Below are positions 1 through 8,612 of a stretch of 64,000 nucleotides of DNA, in pieces (position 1 is the stretch's first letter; each line of letters starts with the position of its first letter). The stretch comes from Streptomyces buecherae (GTDB taxonomy: Bacteria > Actinomycetota > Actinomycetes > Streptomycetales > Streptomycetaceae). The position numbers and the translations under genes were made by a program. The stretch covers positions 1,406,001 through 1,470,000 of the forward strand of contig NZ_CP060404.1 of assembly GCF_014295035.1 (NCBI RefSeq), written 5' to 3'. The notes beneath the pieces are model-generated. The model saw nothing but the letters and a program-made list of their open reading frames with translations, was not told where the DNA came from and searched no databases.

Positions 1-135
1 CGCGAGGCCGCGGACCGTCGGCAGCTTGTAGCCGACGGGCAGCGCGCCGCTCCTGGCCTGCTCGGCCACTTGGGCCCGCACCTGCTCGAAGGGCGCGGTG
101 CTGCTGGCGGGCTCGACGATGATGAACAAGGTCAC
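1..135 (-). CDS. GntR-family transcriptional regulator, N-terminal fragment
   Basis: The first 45 codons of a GntR-type regulator run off the left edge. The visible part reads as the start of the winged-helix domain: 'FEQVRAQVAEQARSG' followed by 'LPVGYKLPTVRGLA', the usual GntR lead-in to the recognition helix. This domain binds operator DNA; the effector domain lies outside the window. The GTG start at 135 is preceded by AGGAG at a normal distance (about 8 bases). The next thing upstream is a decayed asparagine-synthetase fragment, so the gene probably has its own promoter. The effector and targets cannot be deduced. Confidence 0.75.
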   Translation of the reverse strand, partial: MTLFIIVEPASSTAPFEQVRAQVAEQARSGALPVGYKLPTVRGLA

Positions 136-221
136 GAGGTGTGCTCCTGACGGGATGGGGGCCAACGCCCCATTGTCGCCAGGGCCCGTTGGCGGGCCGC
201 GCACGGGCCACCGTGCCGGGG

Positions 222-559
222 TCACAGTTTCAGCGCGACGTCATCACGCCGCAGCCACGCGTCGAGGCCGAGCGCGAGTTCGGTGCTGGCCCGTGGCCGG
301 CCCCCGGTGGGGTCGGCCACGGCGTCGGCTGTACGCGCGGACCTGGCGGGTCGCGCCGTCCGCGGCGACGGCCATGGGATGGGCGTCTCCGGGGGTCGAT
401 GACGGCGGGCCGCCGGTGGCCGAGCGCGGCGTGCGCGTCGAGCCAGGTGCCGCCGGCGTCGGGGTCGCGGCAGGCCCTGGTCCGCGTCATGGCGTCGAGG
501 GTGGACTGTTCACGGCTCAGGTCACGGTCGTGGGCGATCCATCCGGTGATTCCGCACGT
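222..559 (-). pseudogene. remnant of asparagine synthetase (glutamine-hydrolysing)
   Basis: Reading leftward from 559, the frame gives 'CGITGWIAHDRDLS', then 'MTRTRACRDPDAGGTW' and 'ALGHRRPAVID', the hallmark N-terminus of class B asparagine synthetase (AsnB/AsnO), where Cys after the initiator Met is the glutaminase nucleophile. The start codon is now ACG (557-559). After about 60 codons the similarity shifts frame ('PMAVAADGAT', then an 'AYS' segment). The last ~30 codons before the TGA at 222-224 ('ALGLDAWLRRDD') resemble the C-terminal end of the same family. The roughly 600-residue enzyme is thus reduced to two ends joined by a large deletion, with frameshift and lost start. The C-terminal match is weaker than the N-terminal one. 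Confidence 0.7.
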
Positions 560-781
560 GAGCGCGGTGCTCCTTCGATCGGCCACTCCCGGGACGGACC
601 CGAGCGCGACGCTGCCCCGTCGGTACGGTGCTCCGTCGGGCGCCTGATCGGCGGGCGGCGGAGGTCGCGGCGTCACCGTACGCCCACCCCGACCTGAGTG
701 TTCCGCCGCCCACCCGGAGCCACCGCGGTCCCGAAAAAATGCGGGGGCGACGGGCCGCGCGGACCCGTACCGTGCTGCCCC

Positions 782-1711
782 ATGACTGTGATCGTTCGAG
801 ACTTTCGGCCCGAAGACGCCGTGGCAGTGGCCGAAGTGCGCCGTGCCGCCATCCCCTTCATGGTGAACACGCCCGAAACGGTGGCGTGGCAGGTGGCGCA
901 CGCCCCCGCCGCGCAGCGGTACCGGCTGCTGGTCGGCGAGTGGGATGGCCGGATCGTCGCCACCGCGCACACCGGCCTGGCCCCCGACGCCGACGAGCCC
1001 GGCCGCTCGTTCAGCAACCCCTCGGTGCACCCGGAGGCGCGGGGGCGCGGCGTGGGCACGGCGATGCTGGCCGAGGCCGAGCGCTACCTGGCGGCCGAGG
1101 GCGCGACGTCGCTCTACGTATGGGCACTGGACGAGCCGCACTGCCTGGAGTTCGCCGAGCGCCGGGGCTACCAGCTCAGCCGCGGTTCCGTCTTCCAGCG
1201 GCTCGACCTCACGACGGCCGAACTGCCGCCCCTGCCGGACGCCGAGGCCCTGCCGGCCGGCGTGGAGCTGCGCACGGTCGCGGAGCTGGCGGACCGCGTC
1301 GCCGAGTTCCACGAGGCGGACGTGGAGGCCACCGCCGACGAGCCGGGCGACCTCGCCGGGGCCGCCCCGGACCTGGCCCGGTGGCGCGCCATGTACTGGG
1401 ACCACCCGGCGCTGGACCGCGATTTGTCCATGGCGGCCCTGGTCGACGGCGCGATAGCGGCGTACACGGTCGCCCACACCGACCGCCGCGACCGCTACCA
1501 GTCGGGCATGACCGGCACCCGCCGCGGCTACCGGGGCCGGGGCCTGGCCACGCTGGTCAAGACCGCCTCGCTGCACCGCGCCCGAGCCGCCGGCTTCACC
1601 GCCGCCTTCACCAGCAACGACGCGGACAACCAGCCCATGCTGGCCATCAACCGCCGCTTCGGCTACGAGCCGGCCCAGGGGGAACGCCGGGTCTTTCGGT
1701 CGCTGGTCTGA
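782..1711 (+). CDS. tandem-GNAT acetyltransferase
   Basis: A 309-residue protein of two GNAT N-acetyltransferase folds. The first has acetyl-CoA motif A around residues 82-100 ('VHPEARGRGVGTAML'). The second has its own motif near residue 245 ('RRGYRGRGLATLVK') and ends with the 'SNDADNQPMLAINRRFGY' block typical of GNATs. One half of tandem GNATs is often structural; which half is active here cannot be told. Substrate unknown. I start at ATG 782 rather than the longer open frame because TACCGT lies about 8 bases upstream, a -10 placed for a leaderless transcript, and there is no ribosome site. It converges on the XRE regulator gene at 1782. Confidence 0.85.
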   Translation: MTVIVRDFRPEDAVAVAEVRRAAIPFMVNTPETVAWQVAHAPAAQRYRLLVGEWDGRIVATAHTGLAPDADEPGRSFSNPSVHPEARGRGVGTAMLAEAERYLAAEGATSLYVWALDEPHCLEFAERRGYQLSRGSVFQRLDLTTAELPPLPDAEALPAGVELRTVAELADRVAEFHEADVEATADEPGDLAGAAPDLARWRAMYWDHPALDRDLSMAALVDGAIAAYTVAHTDRRDRYQSGMTGTRRGYRGRGLATLVKTASLHRARAAGFTAAFTSNDADNQPMLAINRRFGYEPAQGERRVFRSLV

Positions 1712-1739
1712 CCGGTTCCGGCCCCGCCCGGTCGCCCGT

Positions 1740-1765
1740 CCCCCGGCGGCGGGCGTGCCCGGGGG
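1740..1765. terminator. possible terminator between convergent genes
   Basis: A 7-bp perfect stem (CCCCCGG / CCGGGGG) with a 12-base loop lies between the convergent GNAT and XRE genes. It has no T-tract, so it is only a candidate. Confidence 0.3.
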
Positions 1766-1781
1766 TCGCGGGCCGCTCGCC

Positions 1782-2375
1782 CTAGGAGCTGGCGGGCCGG
1801 GCCCGTACGTGCATCCGCTCGCCCTGCGCGCCGTACAACGCCAGCCACTCCACCGAGTGGTCCCCCGCGTTGGCGACGCCGTGCGGGGTGCGCGTGTCGA
1901 ACTCCGCCGCTTCGCCGGCGCCCATGATCAGGTCGTGGTCGCCGAGCGCGAGCAGCAGCTTGCCGGAGAGGACGTACAGCCACTCGTACCCCTCGTGGCT
2001 GCCCTGCTCGGGCCGGCCGCGCTGGTCCGGCGGGCGCACCGGCAGGATCTGCTTGTACGCGTGCAGCCCGCCCAGGAAGCGGGTGAGCGGAATCCAGGTC
2101 TGCCCGTGGCGGGTGAAGGGGCGCGGGTGGATGCGCGGGTCCCCGGTGGCGGGCGCGCCGACCAGCTCGTCCAGCGGCACGCCGTGCGCCTTGGCCAGCG
2201 GGAGCAGCAGCTTGAGCGTGGGCTCGCGCTGCCCCGACTCCAGCCGGGAGAGCGTGCTGAGCGAGATTCCGGTCTCCTTGCCCAACTGGGCCAACGTCAG
2301 GCCACGACCGGTGCGCAGCGCGCGCAGCCTCGGCCCCACGGCGGTCAGAACGTGCTCCAGGCTCTCGTCACCCAT
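1782..2375 (-). CDS. XRE-family regulator with C-terminal cupin
   Basis: A 197-residue one-component regulator. Residues about 12-70 are a Cro/CI-type helix-turn-helix ('LRALRTGRGLTLAQLG', 'GISLSTLSRLESGQREP'). Residues about 110-190 form a cupin barrel ('GSHEGYEWLYVLSGKLLL', 'FDTRTPHGVANAG'). The family binds a small ligand in the cupin and represses a neighbouring gene. ATG 2375 gives the usual family length. It is divergent from a SAM methyltransferase at 2535, and a near-perfect inverted repeat sits between them, so autoregulation and control of the methyltransferase are likely. The ligand is unknown. Confidence 0.88.
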   Translation of the reverse strand: MGDESLEHVLTAVGPRLRALRTGRGLTLAQLGKETGISLSTLSRLESGQREPTLKLLLPLAKAHGVPLDELVGAPATGDPRIHPRPFTRHGQTWIPLTRFLGGLHAYKQILPVRPPDQRGRPEQGSHEGYEWLYVLSGKLLLALGDHDLIMGAGEAAEFDTRTPHGVANAGDHSVEWLALYGAQGERMHVRARPASS

Positions 2376-2391
2376 GGTTCCATTTGCTGCC

Positions 2392-2411
2392 TTGGCAAAG
2401 CTCTTTGTCAA
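2392..2411. promoter_or_regulatory. operator candidate for the XRE-cupin regulator
   Basis: TTGGCAAAG, 2 bases, then CTTTGTCAA: a 9+9 bp inverted repeat with one mismatch, 17 bp upstream of the regulator start and 123 bp upstream of the divergent methyltransferase. The right arm overlaps a TTGACA hexamer on the minus strand (2406-2411) suitable as the regulator's -35 box. Binding there would block its own transcription. Confidence 0.55.
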
Positions 2412-2534
2412 CCTGTCGCCGTCCGGCGCAGGGTGGCCCCACCACCGCGGCACCGGGCCCGCGCGGCGCGACGCCCGGCCGGCGCACGCCCGCGCCTGGC
2501 CCGTGCCCCACCCTGCGACGAAGGGCAGTACGCC

Positions 2535-3236
2535 ATGACCGAGGAGATCACCGGGAAGGCCGCCGGATCATCCGGTGGCACCGGGCCCACCCCGTCCGAC
2601 GAGGGCGCGGCCGAGGAGTTCTGGGAGGCCCGCTACCGGGCGGGCGAGCGGCTGTTCAGCGGCGAACCCAACGTCGCCCTGCGCACGGAGGCGGCCGATC
2701 TGCCGCCCGGCCGCGCCCTCGACCTCGGCTGCGGCGAGGGGGCCGACGCGATCTGGCTGGCCCAGCGCGGGTGGCGGGTCACCGCCGTCGACGTCTCCCC
2801 CACCGCGCTGCTGCGCGGCGCGCGGCACGCGAGGGCTGTCGGCGTCGACGACCGCGTCGCATGGCACCGGCACGACCTGGCCCGCTCCTTTCCCACCGGC
2901 ACCTTCGACCTGGTCTCCGCGCACTTCCTGCACTCACCGGTCGAGCTGCCCCGCGGCCAGATCCTGCGCACCGCCGCCGCGGCCGTGGCGCCGGGCGGCA
3001 CCCTGCTGGTCGTCGGCCACGCGGGCTGGCCGTCCTGGGAGACCGCCCCCGACCCGCACGTCGTCTTCCCCACCCCCGACGACGTCCTGGCCGACCTCGC
3101 GCTGCCGCCGCAGGAGTGGGAGGTGCGGGTGGCGACGACGTACGACCGCCAACTCACCGGCCCGGACGGGCAGCCGGCCAGTCGGCGGGACAACACGGTG
3201 CGGGTGTGGCGGCGTGACACGAGCGCCGGCGGCTGA
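2535..3236 (+). CDS. class I SAM-dependent methyltransferase
   Basis: A 233-residue methyltransferase with the Rossmann SAM-binding core: motif I 'ALDLGCGEGADAIWLAQRG' near residues 65-84, the acidic ribose-contacting 'VTAVDVS' after it, and the 'FDLVSAHFLHSP' and 'VAPGGTLLVVGH' motifs further on. The N-terminal 'FWEARYRAGERLFSGEPN' is characteristic of the TehB/thiopurine-methyltransferase-like group, which often methylates toxic thiol, selenium or tellurium compounds; the substrate here is not determinable. ATG 2535 has an AAGGG site upstream. Divergent from the XRE-cupin gene, which probably controls it. Confidence 0.87.
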   Translation: MTEEITGKAAGSSGGTGPTPSDEGAAEEFWEARYRAGERLFSGEPNVALRTEAADLPPGRALDLGCGEGADAIWLAQRGWRVTAVDVSPTALLRGARHARAVGVDDRVAWHRHDLARSFPTGTFDLVSAHFLHSPVELPRGQILRTAAAAVAPGGTLLVVGHAGWPSWETAPDPHVVFPTPDDVLADLALPPQEWEVRVATTYDRQLTGPDGQPASRRDNTVRVWRRDTSAGG

Positions 3237-3261
3237 GCCCGACGAGCCCACGCGGCCGGGC

Positions 3262-4260
3262 CTACGTCGGTTCCGGCCCCGATCCCGGGTTCGGGTCGGT
3301 GTCGGGCGCGGGCGTCGCGTGATGAAGTTCGGTGACCGTGACGGCGGTCTCGAAGCCGAGGACCGGGTCGGGGTCGGCGGAGAGCAGACTGGCGTAGAGC
3401 GGCCGGTAGTGGGCGATCTTCCGGGGCGTCTGACCGTCGTTGCCGTAGCTCGCGAGGAGCGTGTCGCCGCGCGCGGCGAAGCCGGTCATGGCGGTGTGGT
3501 CGATCCACAGCTCCACGTCGCCGTGGCCGAACGTCAGCGCCGTCTCCTTGCTGCTGGAGCCGGTGCGCCAGCTCGTACGCAGCCTGGCGCTGCCCGTCGC
3601 GCCGCGCGAGCGGAACGCGGCGGTGCACCAGGCACTCGCTCCGTCGTCCAGTTGCCGCGCGGAGGTCAGCGCCGTGAGGTGGACGAAGCGGGCGAGCATG
3701 CTGAGCTGGTTCACTCCCGAGTCCGTCCAACTGGACCCGTACGAGGCGAATGCCTGCTCGCCACGGAGGACGTAGGGGTCGTAGAACGCCGAGGTGATGC
3801 TCGTGATCGGCCCCCACTCCGGGTGCGCGGCGAGCAGGTCGGCGGCCCAGCGCACCTCGGGCGAGAAGGCGAAGTGGTGGGCGGTGAACACGCGGGCGGC
3901 GACGTCGTGGGTTTCGGCCAGGGCGCGTAGGCGGGCCAGCGAGGCCAGGTCGTGCACCAGTGGCTTCTCGACCAGCACCCGGGCCGTGGACCGGGTGAGC
4001 GCCTCGGTGACCAGGTCGGCGTGCGTGCTGGTGGGCGTGGCCAACACGATCAGGTCGGGCCGGTGTGCCGCGAGCGCCTCGGCGAGGTTCGCGTAGTGCG
4101 GGGGCTTGGTCCCCCGGAAGTCGATCGGCTCCCTGACGTGCGGGTCGACGGTGAATTCCAACGTGGCGCGGGGCTGGTCTTCGAGGACGTCGCGGTGCGT
4201 CCCCGCGATGATCCCGACTCCGACCAGGCCGACGCGTACGACGTCGCTCGTGTCGCTCAT
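3262..4260 (-). CDS. Gfo/Idh/MocA-family oxidoreductase
   Basis: A 332-residue NAD(P)-dependent dehydrogenase of the Gfo/Idh/MocA group. The N-terminus carries the Rossmann nucleotide loop ('VGLVGVGIIAGTH'). Residues about 70-105 give 'DLIVLATPTSTHADLV' and 'VLVEKPL', with the family's EKP lysine. The C-terminal half is the substrate domain. Such enzymes oxidise or reduce sugars, inositols and related polyols. It lies 80 bp downstream of the STAND ATPase on the same strand and might be co-transcribed. The tail 'PAPDTDPNPGSGPEPT' is disordered. Substrate unknown. Confidence 0.82.
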   Translation of the reverse strand: MSDTSDVVRVGLVGVGIIAGTHRDVLEDQPRATLEFTVDPHVREPIDFRGTKPPHYANLAEALAAHRPDLIVLATPTSTHADLVTEALTRSTARVLVEKPLVHDLASLARLRALAETHDVAARVFTAHHFAFSPEVRWAADLLAAHPEWGPITSITSAFYDPYVLRGEQAFASYGSSWTDSGVNQLSMLARFVHLTALTSARQLDDGASAWCTAAFRSRGATGSARLRTSWRTGSSSKETALTFGHGDVELWIDHTAMTGFAARGDTLLASYGNDGQTPRKIAHYRPLYASLLSADPDPVLGFETAVTVTELHHATPAPDTDPNPGSGPEPT

Positions 4261-4339
4261 GACGTGGAGGTGCTCCTGCCGTGGAGTGGTCCGCCGCGGT
4301 GCGGCTGATCGGCTGGGGGTTCTGCGTGCCGGAAGGTCG

Positions 4340-6967
4340 TCATGGGGAGCCGACCACTGCGGCCCACCGCCCGAGGGCCGCGGCGGGTCCGTCCACCCAC
4401 TCGATGTCAGCGTGGTGGTGGTCCGCGGCTTCGGCGCCGGCGAGCCAGGAGGAGACGACGGGGACCCAGTAGGTGTTGCCGCCCGAGGCACGGGTGCGCG
4501 CGTCGAGGTCGGAGCGGAGCCGGTGGGCGCCCTCCTGGTCGCCTGCGCGGACGCGCAGCAGGATCTCGGCCACGTCCGCGAGGTTGTGGCCGCCCCGGTA
4601 GCCGATCGAGTCCGCCAGGTGACGCGTGTCCTCGACCGCCTGCCGGGCCGCGTCCTGGTCCCCGGCCACGGCCGCGACCACCGCCTCGGCCGAGCGGATC
4701 TTGACGAGCTCGACGGGGTTGGGCACGAGGTCGAGGAGCGCCCGGGCGTGGGCCGCCGCCTCGGCGACGGTGGCCGTCTCCCCCGACCAGCAGGCCGTCT
4801 GGGCCAGGTTGGCCAGCGCCTTGGCCTCGGCAGCCGCCAGGCCGTGTCCGCGAGCCAGCTCGATCGCCTCCCGGTAGGCCGCCGTGGCCTCCGCGAAGCG
4901 GGCGTTCACCCGCCAGACGTGCCCGATCAGCCGCAGGCGCTCCCCCTCGTCCGCCGCGTCCCGGCTGCGCCGCTCCCGCAGCGTGGCCAGCGCGGTAGCG
5001 AACCGTCCGCCCAGGTAGTCGTAGTCACAGAGCCAGTAGCTGGCCGCGCCGTCGAACTCGCCGCCCAGCAGGTCCCGGTAGATCGCCGCCGCGCCGGTGT
5101 AGTCGCCGTGGTTGCGCAGGGCGTGCGCGAGGTGGAGGCGTACGAGCTGCGCGGTCACGCTGGTCGGGGGCAGCGCGGTGGCGGCGTCGGTCAGCGCGTC
5201 GACGGCCGCCTGGGCTCGCCCGGTGCGCCGCAGCTGGACGCCGCGAATGGCCGTGCGGATGGCCGTGAACTCGGGCACCCCCGTGGCGGCGTCGGACAGG
5301 CCGGCCCCCACCTCCATCCACTGGCCGGCCATCACCAGGCGTTGGGTGGCGAGCGCCATCCAGTCGTCGAAGATGCCGTGGTCGGCCGCCAGCCTCAGCC
5401 CGGACTCCAGCGCCTGTGCCGTCGCGGCCCGGCTGGCGGTCGGCCCCACGCGCTCGCCGAGCCGACGCAACAGGCGGGCGGCCACCTCCTGCCGGTCGCG
5501 GTGTGACCACCCGTCGGCGAGCCCGCGGTCCGCCTCCTTGATGGCGGAGCGCAGGGCCAGGTGCAGGGAGTAGGGCAGTTCGTGGGCGTCGTCGTGGGTC
5601 AGGAACGGACGGCGCAGGAAGCGCGCCACGGAGCCGTCGGGGAGCGCGGGTTGCCCGGCCCGCAACAGGTCGGCGTCCACGCGGTCGATGAGCGCGGCCG
5701 TGCGCACCAGGTGGCGCTCCTCAGGTGACAGGTCCCTGATCGAGCGGGCGGCGACGGCCGTGAACGAGCCGCCGAAGTCCCGGACCGACGGCTGCCCGCC
5801 GCGCGCCAGCAGCTCGACAAAGTGCGACACGGACAGGTCCAGGTAGAGCGGAAGTCCCCCGCCGCCGGAGATGATGCGTTCGCGCACCGCGGCCGGCATC
5901 GCGGGCTCGCCACCCCGGGTCAGCGCCTCCCGGAGGTAGCTGTCGGCGTCGGAGTCGGAGAGGTATCCCACCAGGTGTTGGCGCGGCTCGGCCGAGTCGT
6001 TGTCGAAGTGCAACTGCGGCCAGCGCTCGGGGCCGGTGAAGTCCAGTTCGCCGCTCGTGTGCCCGTCGGCCCAGTCGATCCGGTTCCGGCCGGTGAGCAC
6101 GTAGAGCACGTTGGGCATCAGGTAGACGCAGCGCTGCACGAACCGCTCCGCCGTGCGGTCGGGCCGGCCGCCCAGGACCTCGAACGTGTCGAGAAAGACG
6201 CACACCCGTGGTCGACGGCCCTGCCTCGGCTGTCGCTCCAGGTCCCAGGCCAGGAGGTAGGGGAAGAACGACAGGGTCTCGTAGTCGGCGTCCGCTTCGA
6301 CCAACTCCGCGAACAGCTCGCAGTCGGCCAGCAACCGCCCCTCCCGCACCCGGTCCCGGATGGCCCGGTACGTGCCGAGCGCCGCGCGGTGGGCGAGCCC
6401 CGCCAGGCCGCCGACCTCGGAGGGGACGACCTGACTGATGCTCGCCGCCATCTGTTCGCTGAGCCCGACGTTGCGCGAGGCGCGGCGCATTGCCGGTGAG
6501 GCGTCCAGGAACTCCTGTAACGCCTCACCGGGGTGGGCACGGGCCCAGTACGAGGCCAGCGCCAGGTCGAAGGCGGGCCAGCGGTCGCCCAGTTGACCGA
6601 GCCCCGCCCGCAGCCGCAGCAGCAGTGTCTCGATGTCGGTCGCGCCCTCCTCGGCGACGTCGACGCGTACGGACACAGCGTCGTCGTGTCCCTCGGCCTG
6701 GGCGTCGGCGAGGAAGCGTCGTTCCAGTTCGTGGGAGAGCGTCGTCTTGCCGATGCCCCCGACCCCGTAGAAGGTCAGCACGTTGCGACGCCCCTGGGCG
6801 CGGTCGACGACCGGTGAGATCGACGCCTCGTCCAGCCGCCGGTGGAGGGCTTCCAGCGACCGGCCGAAGGCGGTGACCTCGTTGGTTCTGTTGGTGAACA
6901 CCTGCTGTGCAGCAACGGTGGACTCCATGCCGCTCATGAACGCGGCACGCAGGTTCACTCGTGCCAT
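4340..6967 (-). CDS. STAND-type ATPase with TPR-like C-terminus
   Basis: An 875-residue cytosolic protein. Residues about 20-45 ('VFTNRTNEVTAFGRSL') are followed by a P-loop, 'GVGGIGKTT' at 68-76, and a hydrophobic Walker B ('RVCVFLDTFEVL') near 255, giving an AP/NACHT-like signalling NTPase. The C-terminal ~350 residues are Ala/Leu-rich helical repeats resembling TPRs, likely the sensor. There is no DNA-binding or effector domain at either end. ATG 6967 is preceded by GAGGAGG at 6 bases. Upstream on the same strand is a GPP34 protein (97 bp), downstream the Gfo/Idh gene. STAND proteins act as regulators or immune sensors; the role here is not established. Confidence 0.8.
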   Translation of the reverse strand: MARVNLRAAFMSGMESTVAAQQVFTNRTNEVTAFGRSLEALHRRLDEASISPVVDRAQGRRNVLTFYGVGGIGKTTLSHELERRFLADAQAEGHDDAVSVRVDVAEEGATDIETLLLRLRAGLGQLGDRWPAFDLALASYWARAHPGEALQEFLDASPAMRRASRNVGLSEQMAASISQVVPSEVGGLAGLAHRAALGTYRAIRDRVREGRLLADCELFAELVEADADYETLSFFPYLLAWDLERQPRQGRRPRVCVFLDTFEVLGGRPDRTAERFVQRCVYLMPNVLYVLTGRNRIDWADGHTSGELDFTGPERWPQLHFDNDSAEPRQHLVGYLSDSDADSYLREALTRGGEPAMPAAVRERIISGGGGLPLYLDLSVSHFVELLARGGQPSVRDFGGSFTAVAARSIRDLSPEERHLVRTAALIDRVDADLLRAGQPALPDGSVARFLRRPFLTHDDAHELPYSLHLALRSAIKEADRGLADGWSHRDRQEVAARLLRRLGERVGPTASRAATAQALESGLRLAADHGIFDDWMALATQRLVMAGQWMEVGAGLSDAATGVPEFTAIRTAIRGVQLRRTGRAQAAVDALTDAATALPPTSVTAQLVRLHLAHALRNHGDYTGAAAIYRDLLGGEFDGAASYWLCDYDYLGGRFATALATLRERRSRDAADEGERLRLIGHVWRVNARFAEATAAYREAIELARGHGLAAAEAKALANLAQTACWSGETATVAEAAAHARALLDLVPNPVELVKIRSAEAVVAAVAGDQDAARQAVEDTRHLADSIGYRGGHNLADVAEILLRVRAGDQEGAHRLRSDLDARTRASGGNTYWVPVVSSWLAGAEAADHHHADIEWVDGPAAALGRWAAVVGSP

Positions 6968-7063
6968 CCGCAGCCTCCTCAGGCAGCACCTCGGGGTCGC
7001 CTCGCAGGCGACCGTAGCGTGCGAGTGATGATCGCGTAACGTGGCGAGTGCGCCACGGTGGCG

Positions 7064-7750
7064 TCACTGCTCGCGGCTGGGCACGTACGTGCGCAGCGCG
7101 TTGAACGTGTCTCGCAGGTCCTCGGGGAGTCGCGGCGCCGGGACGCGGGAGCTGTCTATGTGTTGGTGTCTCCAGCGCGTGAGACCGAAGTCCCGCTTGA
7201 GTTGGGCGCTCTCCACCAACTGGCACAGGAACAGCAGGTGGGCGTCGAGGGGGCCTCTTCCGTCGTACGCGGCACGGACCACGTTGATCAGCGCGTCGCG
7301 TGCGCCGCGCTCGGGGTAGTACCGCTCCTTCCTGAACAACGCGCCGGGCCTGTGGTGCAGCAGGCCGCGTTCGGTGAGCGCGGCGCGGTGCAAGGAGAGC
7401 GCCGCGCTGCCGCGGCGCCGGAGCCAACGGCGCGCGGTGACGGGCTTGGGCGCGGTGGCGGTGGCGGTGGCCTGTACGAGCTCGGCCACAAGGGCGTCGG
7501 CCCAGCCGAGGCCGGTGGGCCCGGGGGCGAGCAGTTCCATCTCGCCCGGGCCTCCGTAGAACTCGATGCCGAGCTTCCGGGTTTTCCTGGGGCGGACCAG
7601 CAGTGCGCGGCGCAGCGCGAGTTCGCCGAGTTCGGCAGCCGCGCAGCCGTAGGACGTCTGCTTGGTCTCGTGCACGCGACCGGATTCCCGGTGCGAGAGG
7701 AGGACGAACTCTTCGGGCAGGGACAGAGGTTGCGGCGGTGAGCCAGCCAT
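7064..7750 (-). CDS. GPP34 (GOLPH3/Vps74-like) family protein
   Basis: A 228-residue all-helical protein matching the GPP34 family: 'LPEEFVLLSHRESGRVH' near the N-terminus, 'AAAELGELALRRALLV', 'ADALVAELV', then 'RYYPERGARDALINVVRAA' and 'DAHLLFLCQLVESAQL' near the end. The eukaryotic homologue GOLPH3 binds phosphatidylinositol-4-phosphate at Golgi membranes; actinobacterial members are abundant but poorly understood. An ATG also exists at 7759, but the AGGA at 7761-7764 abuts it and is correctly spaced (about 8 bases) for ATG 7750. It probably leads the 7750-3262 gene string. Confidence 0.82.
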   Translation of the reverse strand: MAGSPPQPLSLPEEFVLLSHRESGRVHETKQTSYGCAAAELGELALRRALLVRPRKTRKLGIEFYGGPGEMELLAPGPTGLGWADALVAELVQATATATAPKPVTARRWLRRRGSAALSLHRAALTERGLLHHRPGALFRKERYYPERGARDALINVVRAAYDGRGPLDAHLLFLCQLVESAQLKRDFGLTRWRHQHIDSSRVPAPRLPEDLRDTFNALRTYVPSREQ

Positions 7751-7836
7751 GGAACCCATCCTGACGCATCGCGCGCCGCCCCCCGCACGCGCCCCGTCCG
7801 CCCTTCCGGAGGCGGGGGCGGCGTCGGGCTAGCGGT

Positions 7837-8520
7837 TCAGCGGTGGAAGCGGGTGGTCTCGCTCAGCTCCGCGCGCGGCACCGGGATGTTGCTCCACGGG
7901 GACGAGGTGTCGGCGTAGCCGAAGGAGATGCCGTACATCAGCCGGCCCTCGTCGATGCCCAGCGAGGCGCGGATGGTGTCCGCGTAGAAGCCGAGCAGCC
8001 CCTGCGGGCAACTGGCCACACCGTACGCGGTCATGGCCAGCAGCAGCGTCTGGGCGTACATGCCGACGTCGTTGGCCATGCGTTCCTCGGCGCCCGGCGG
8101 CATGAAGAGCAGGGCGACGTGCGGGGCACCGTAGAACCGCAGGCTCTCCCGGTTCACCGCCGCCCGTCCGGCCAGATCGTCCCGGGCGACGCCCATGGCC
8201 TGGTACATCACGGCGCCGGCCTGGCTGCGCCGCTCCTGGTGGACACCGGTGTACATGGCGTCGTCGTACGCGAAGTCGAGGGACAGCCGGCCCGCGTCGG
8301 CGGCGGCCAGCAGGTCGCGGCTGAGCCGCTCCCGCGCGGCCCCGCTGACGACCTCGACCTGCCAGGGCTGGGTGTTGGAACTGGACGGCGCCGCGCCGGC
8401 CAGCGCGAAGACGCTCCGCAACGTCGCGTCGGGCACGGGGTCGGGCCGGTAGGCGCGCACGGCGCGGCGGGAGCGGATGAGGTGCTCGGCGTACTCCGGC
8501 CTGAGGTCGGTCATGGTCAT
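7837..8520 (-). CDS. nitroreductase-family FMN oxidoreductase
   Basis: A 227-residue flavoprotein of the nitroreductase superfamily. 'SRRAVRAYRPDPV' (residues ~17-29) is the FMN-phosphate-binding start, 'APSSSNTQPWQVEVV' the second FMN motif, and 'AYGVASCPQGLL' near residue 165 the conserved C-terminal FMN contact. Members reduce nitroaromatics, quinones or enones with NAD(P)H. ATG 8520 is preceded by AGGAG. It lies 272 bp downstream of a TetR repressor gene on the same strand, across a GTGA-rich repeat tract, and may belong to that regulon. Confidence 0.86.
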   Translation of the reverse strand: MTMTDLRPEYAEHLIRSRRAVRAYRPDPVPDATLRSVFALAGAAPSSSNTQPWQVEVVSGAARERLSRDLLAAADAGRLSLDFAYDDAMYTGVHQERRSQAGAVMYQAMGVARDDLAGRAAVNRESLRFYGAPHVALLFMPPGAEERMANDVGMYAQTLLLAMTAYGVASCPQGLLGFYADTIRASLGIDEGRLMYGISFGYADTSSPWSNIPVPRAELSETTRFHR

Positions 8521-8529
8521 GAGGCACTC

Positions 8530-8612
8530 CTGGTGGGTGGGTGAGTGAGTGAGTAACTGGCTCGGTGAGTGAGCGGCTGGGTGACTGGGTGACTGATGAC
8601 TGAGTGGCTGGG
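8530..8612. repeat. low-complexity GTGA/GACT tandem repeat tract
   Basis: About 80 bp of degenerate short units (GTGAGTGA, GGGTGACT, GAGTGGCT) sit directly upstream of the nitroreductase start. They look like 4- to 8-bp slippage repeats. Being between the nitroreductase and its likely promoter, copy-number change would alter leader length. Confidence 0.7.
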
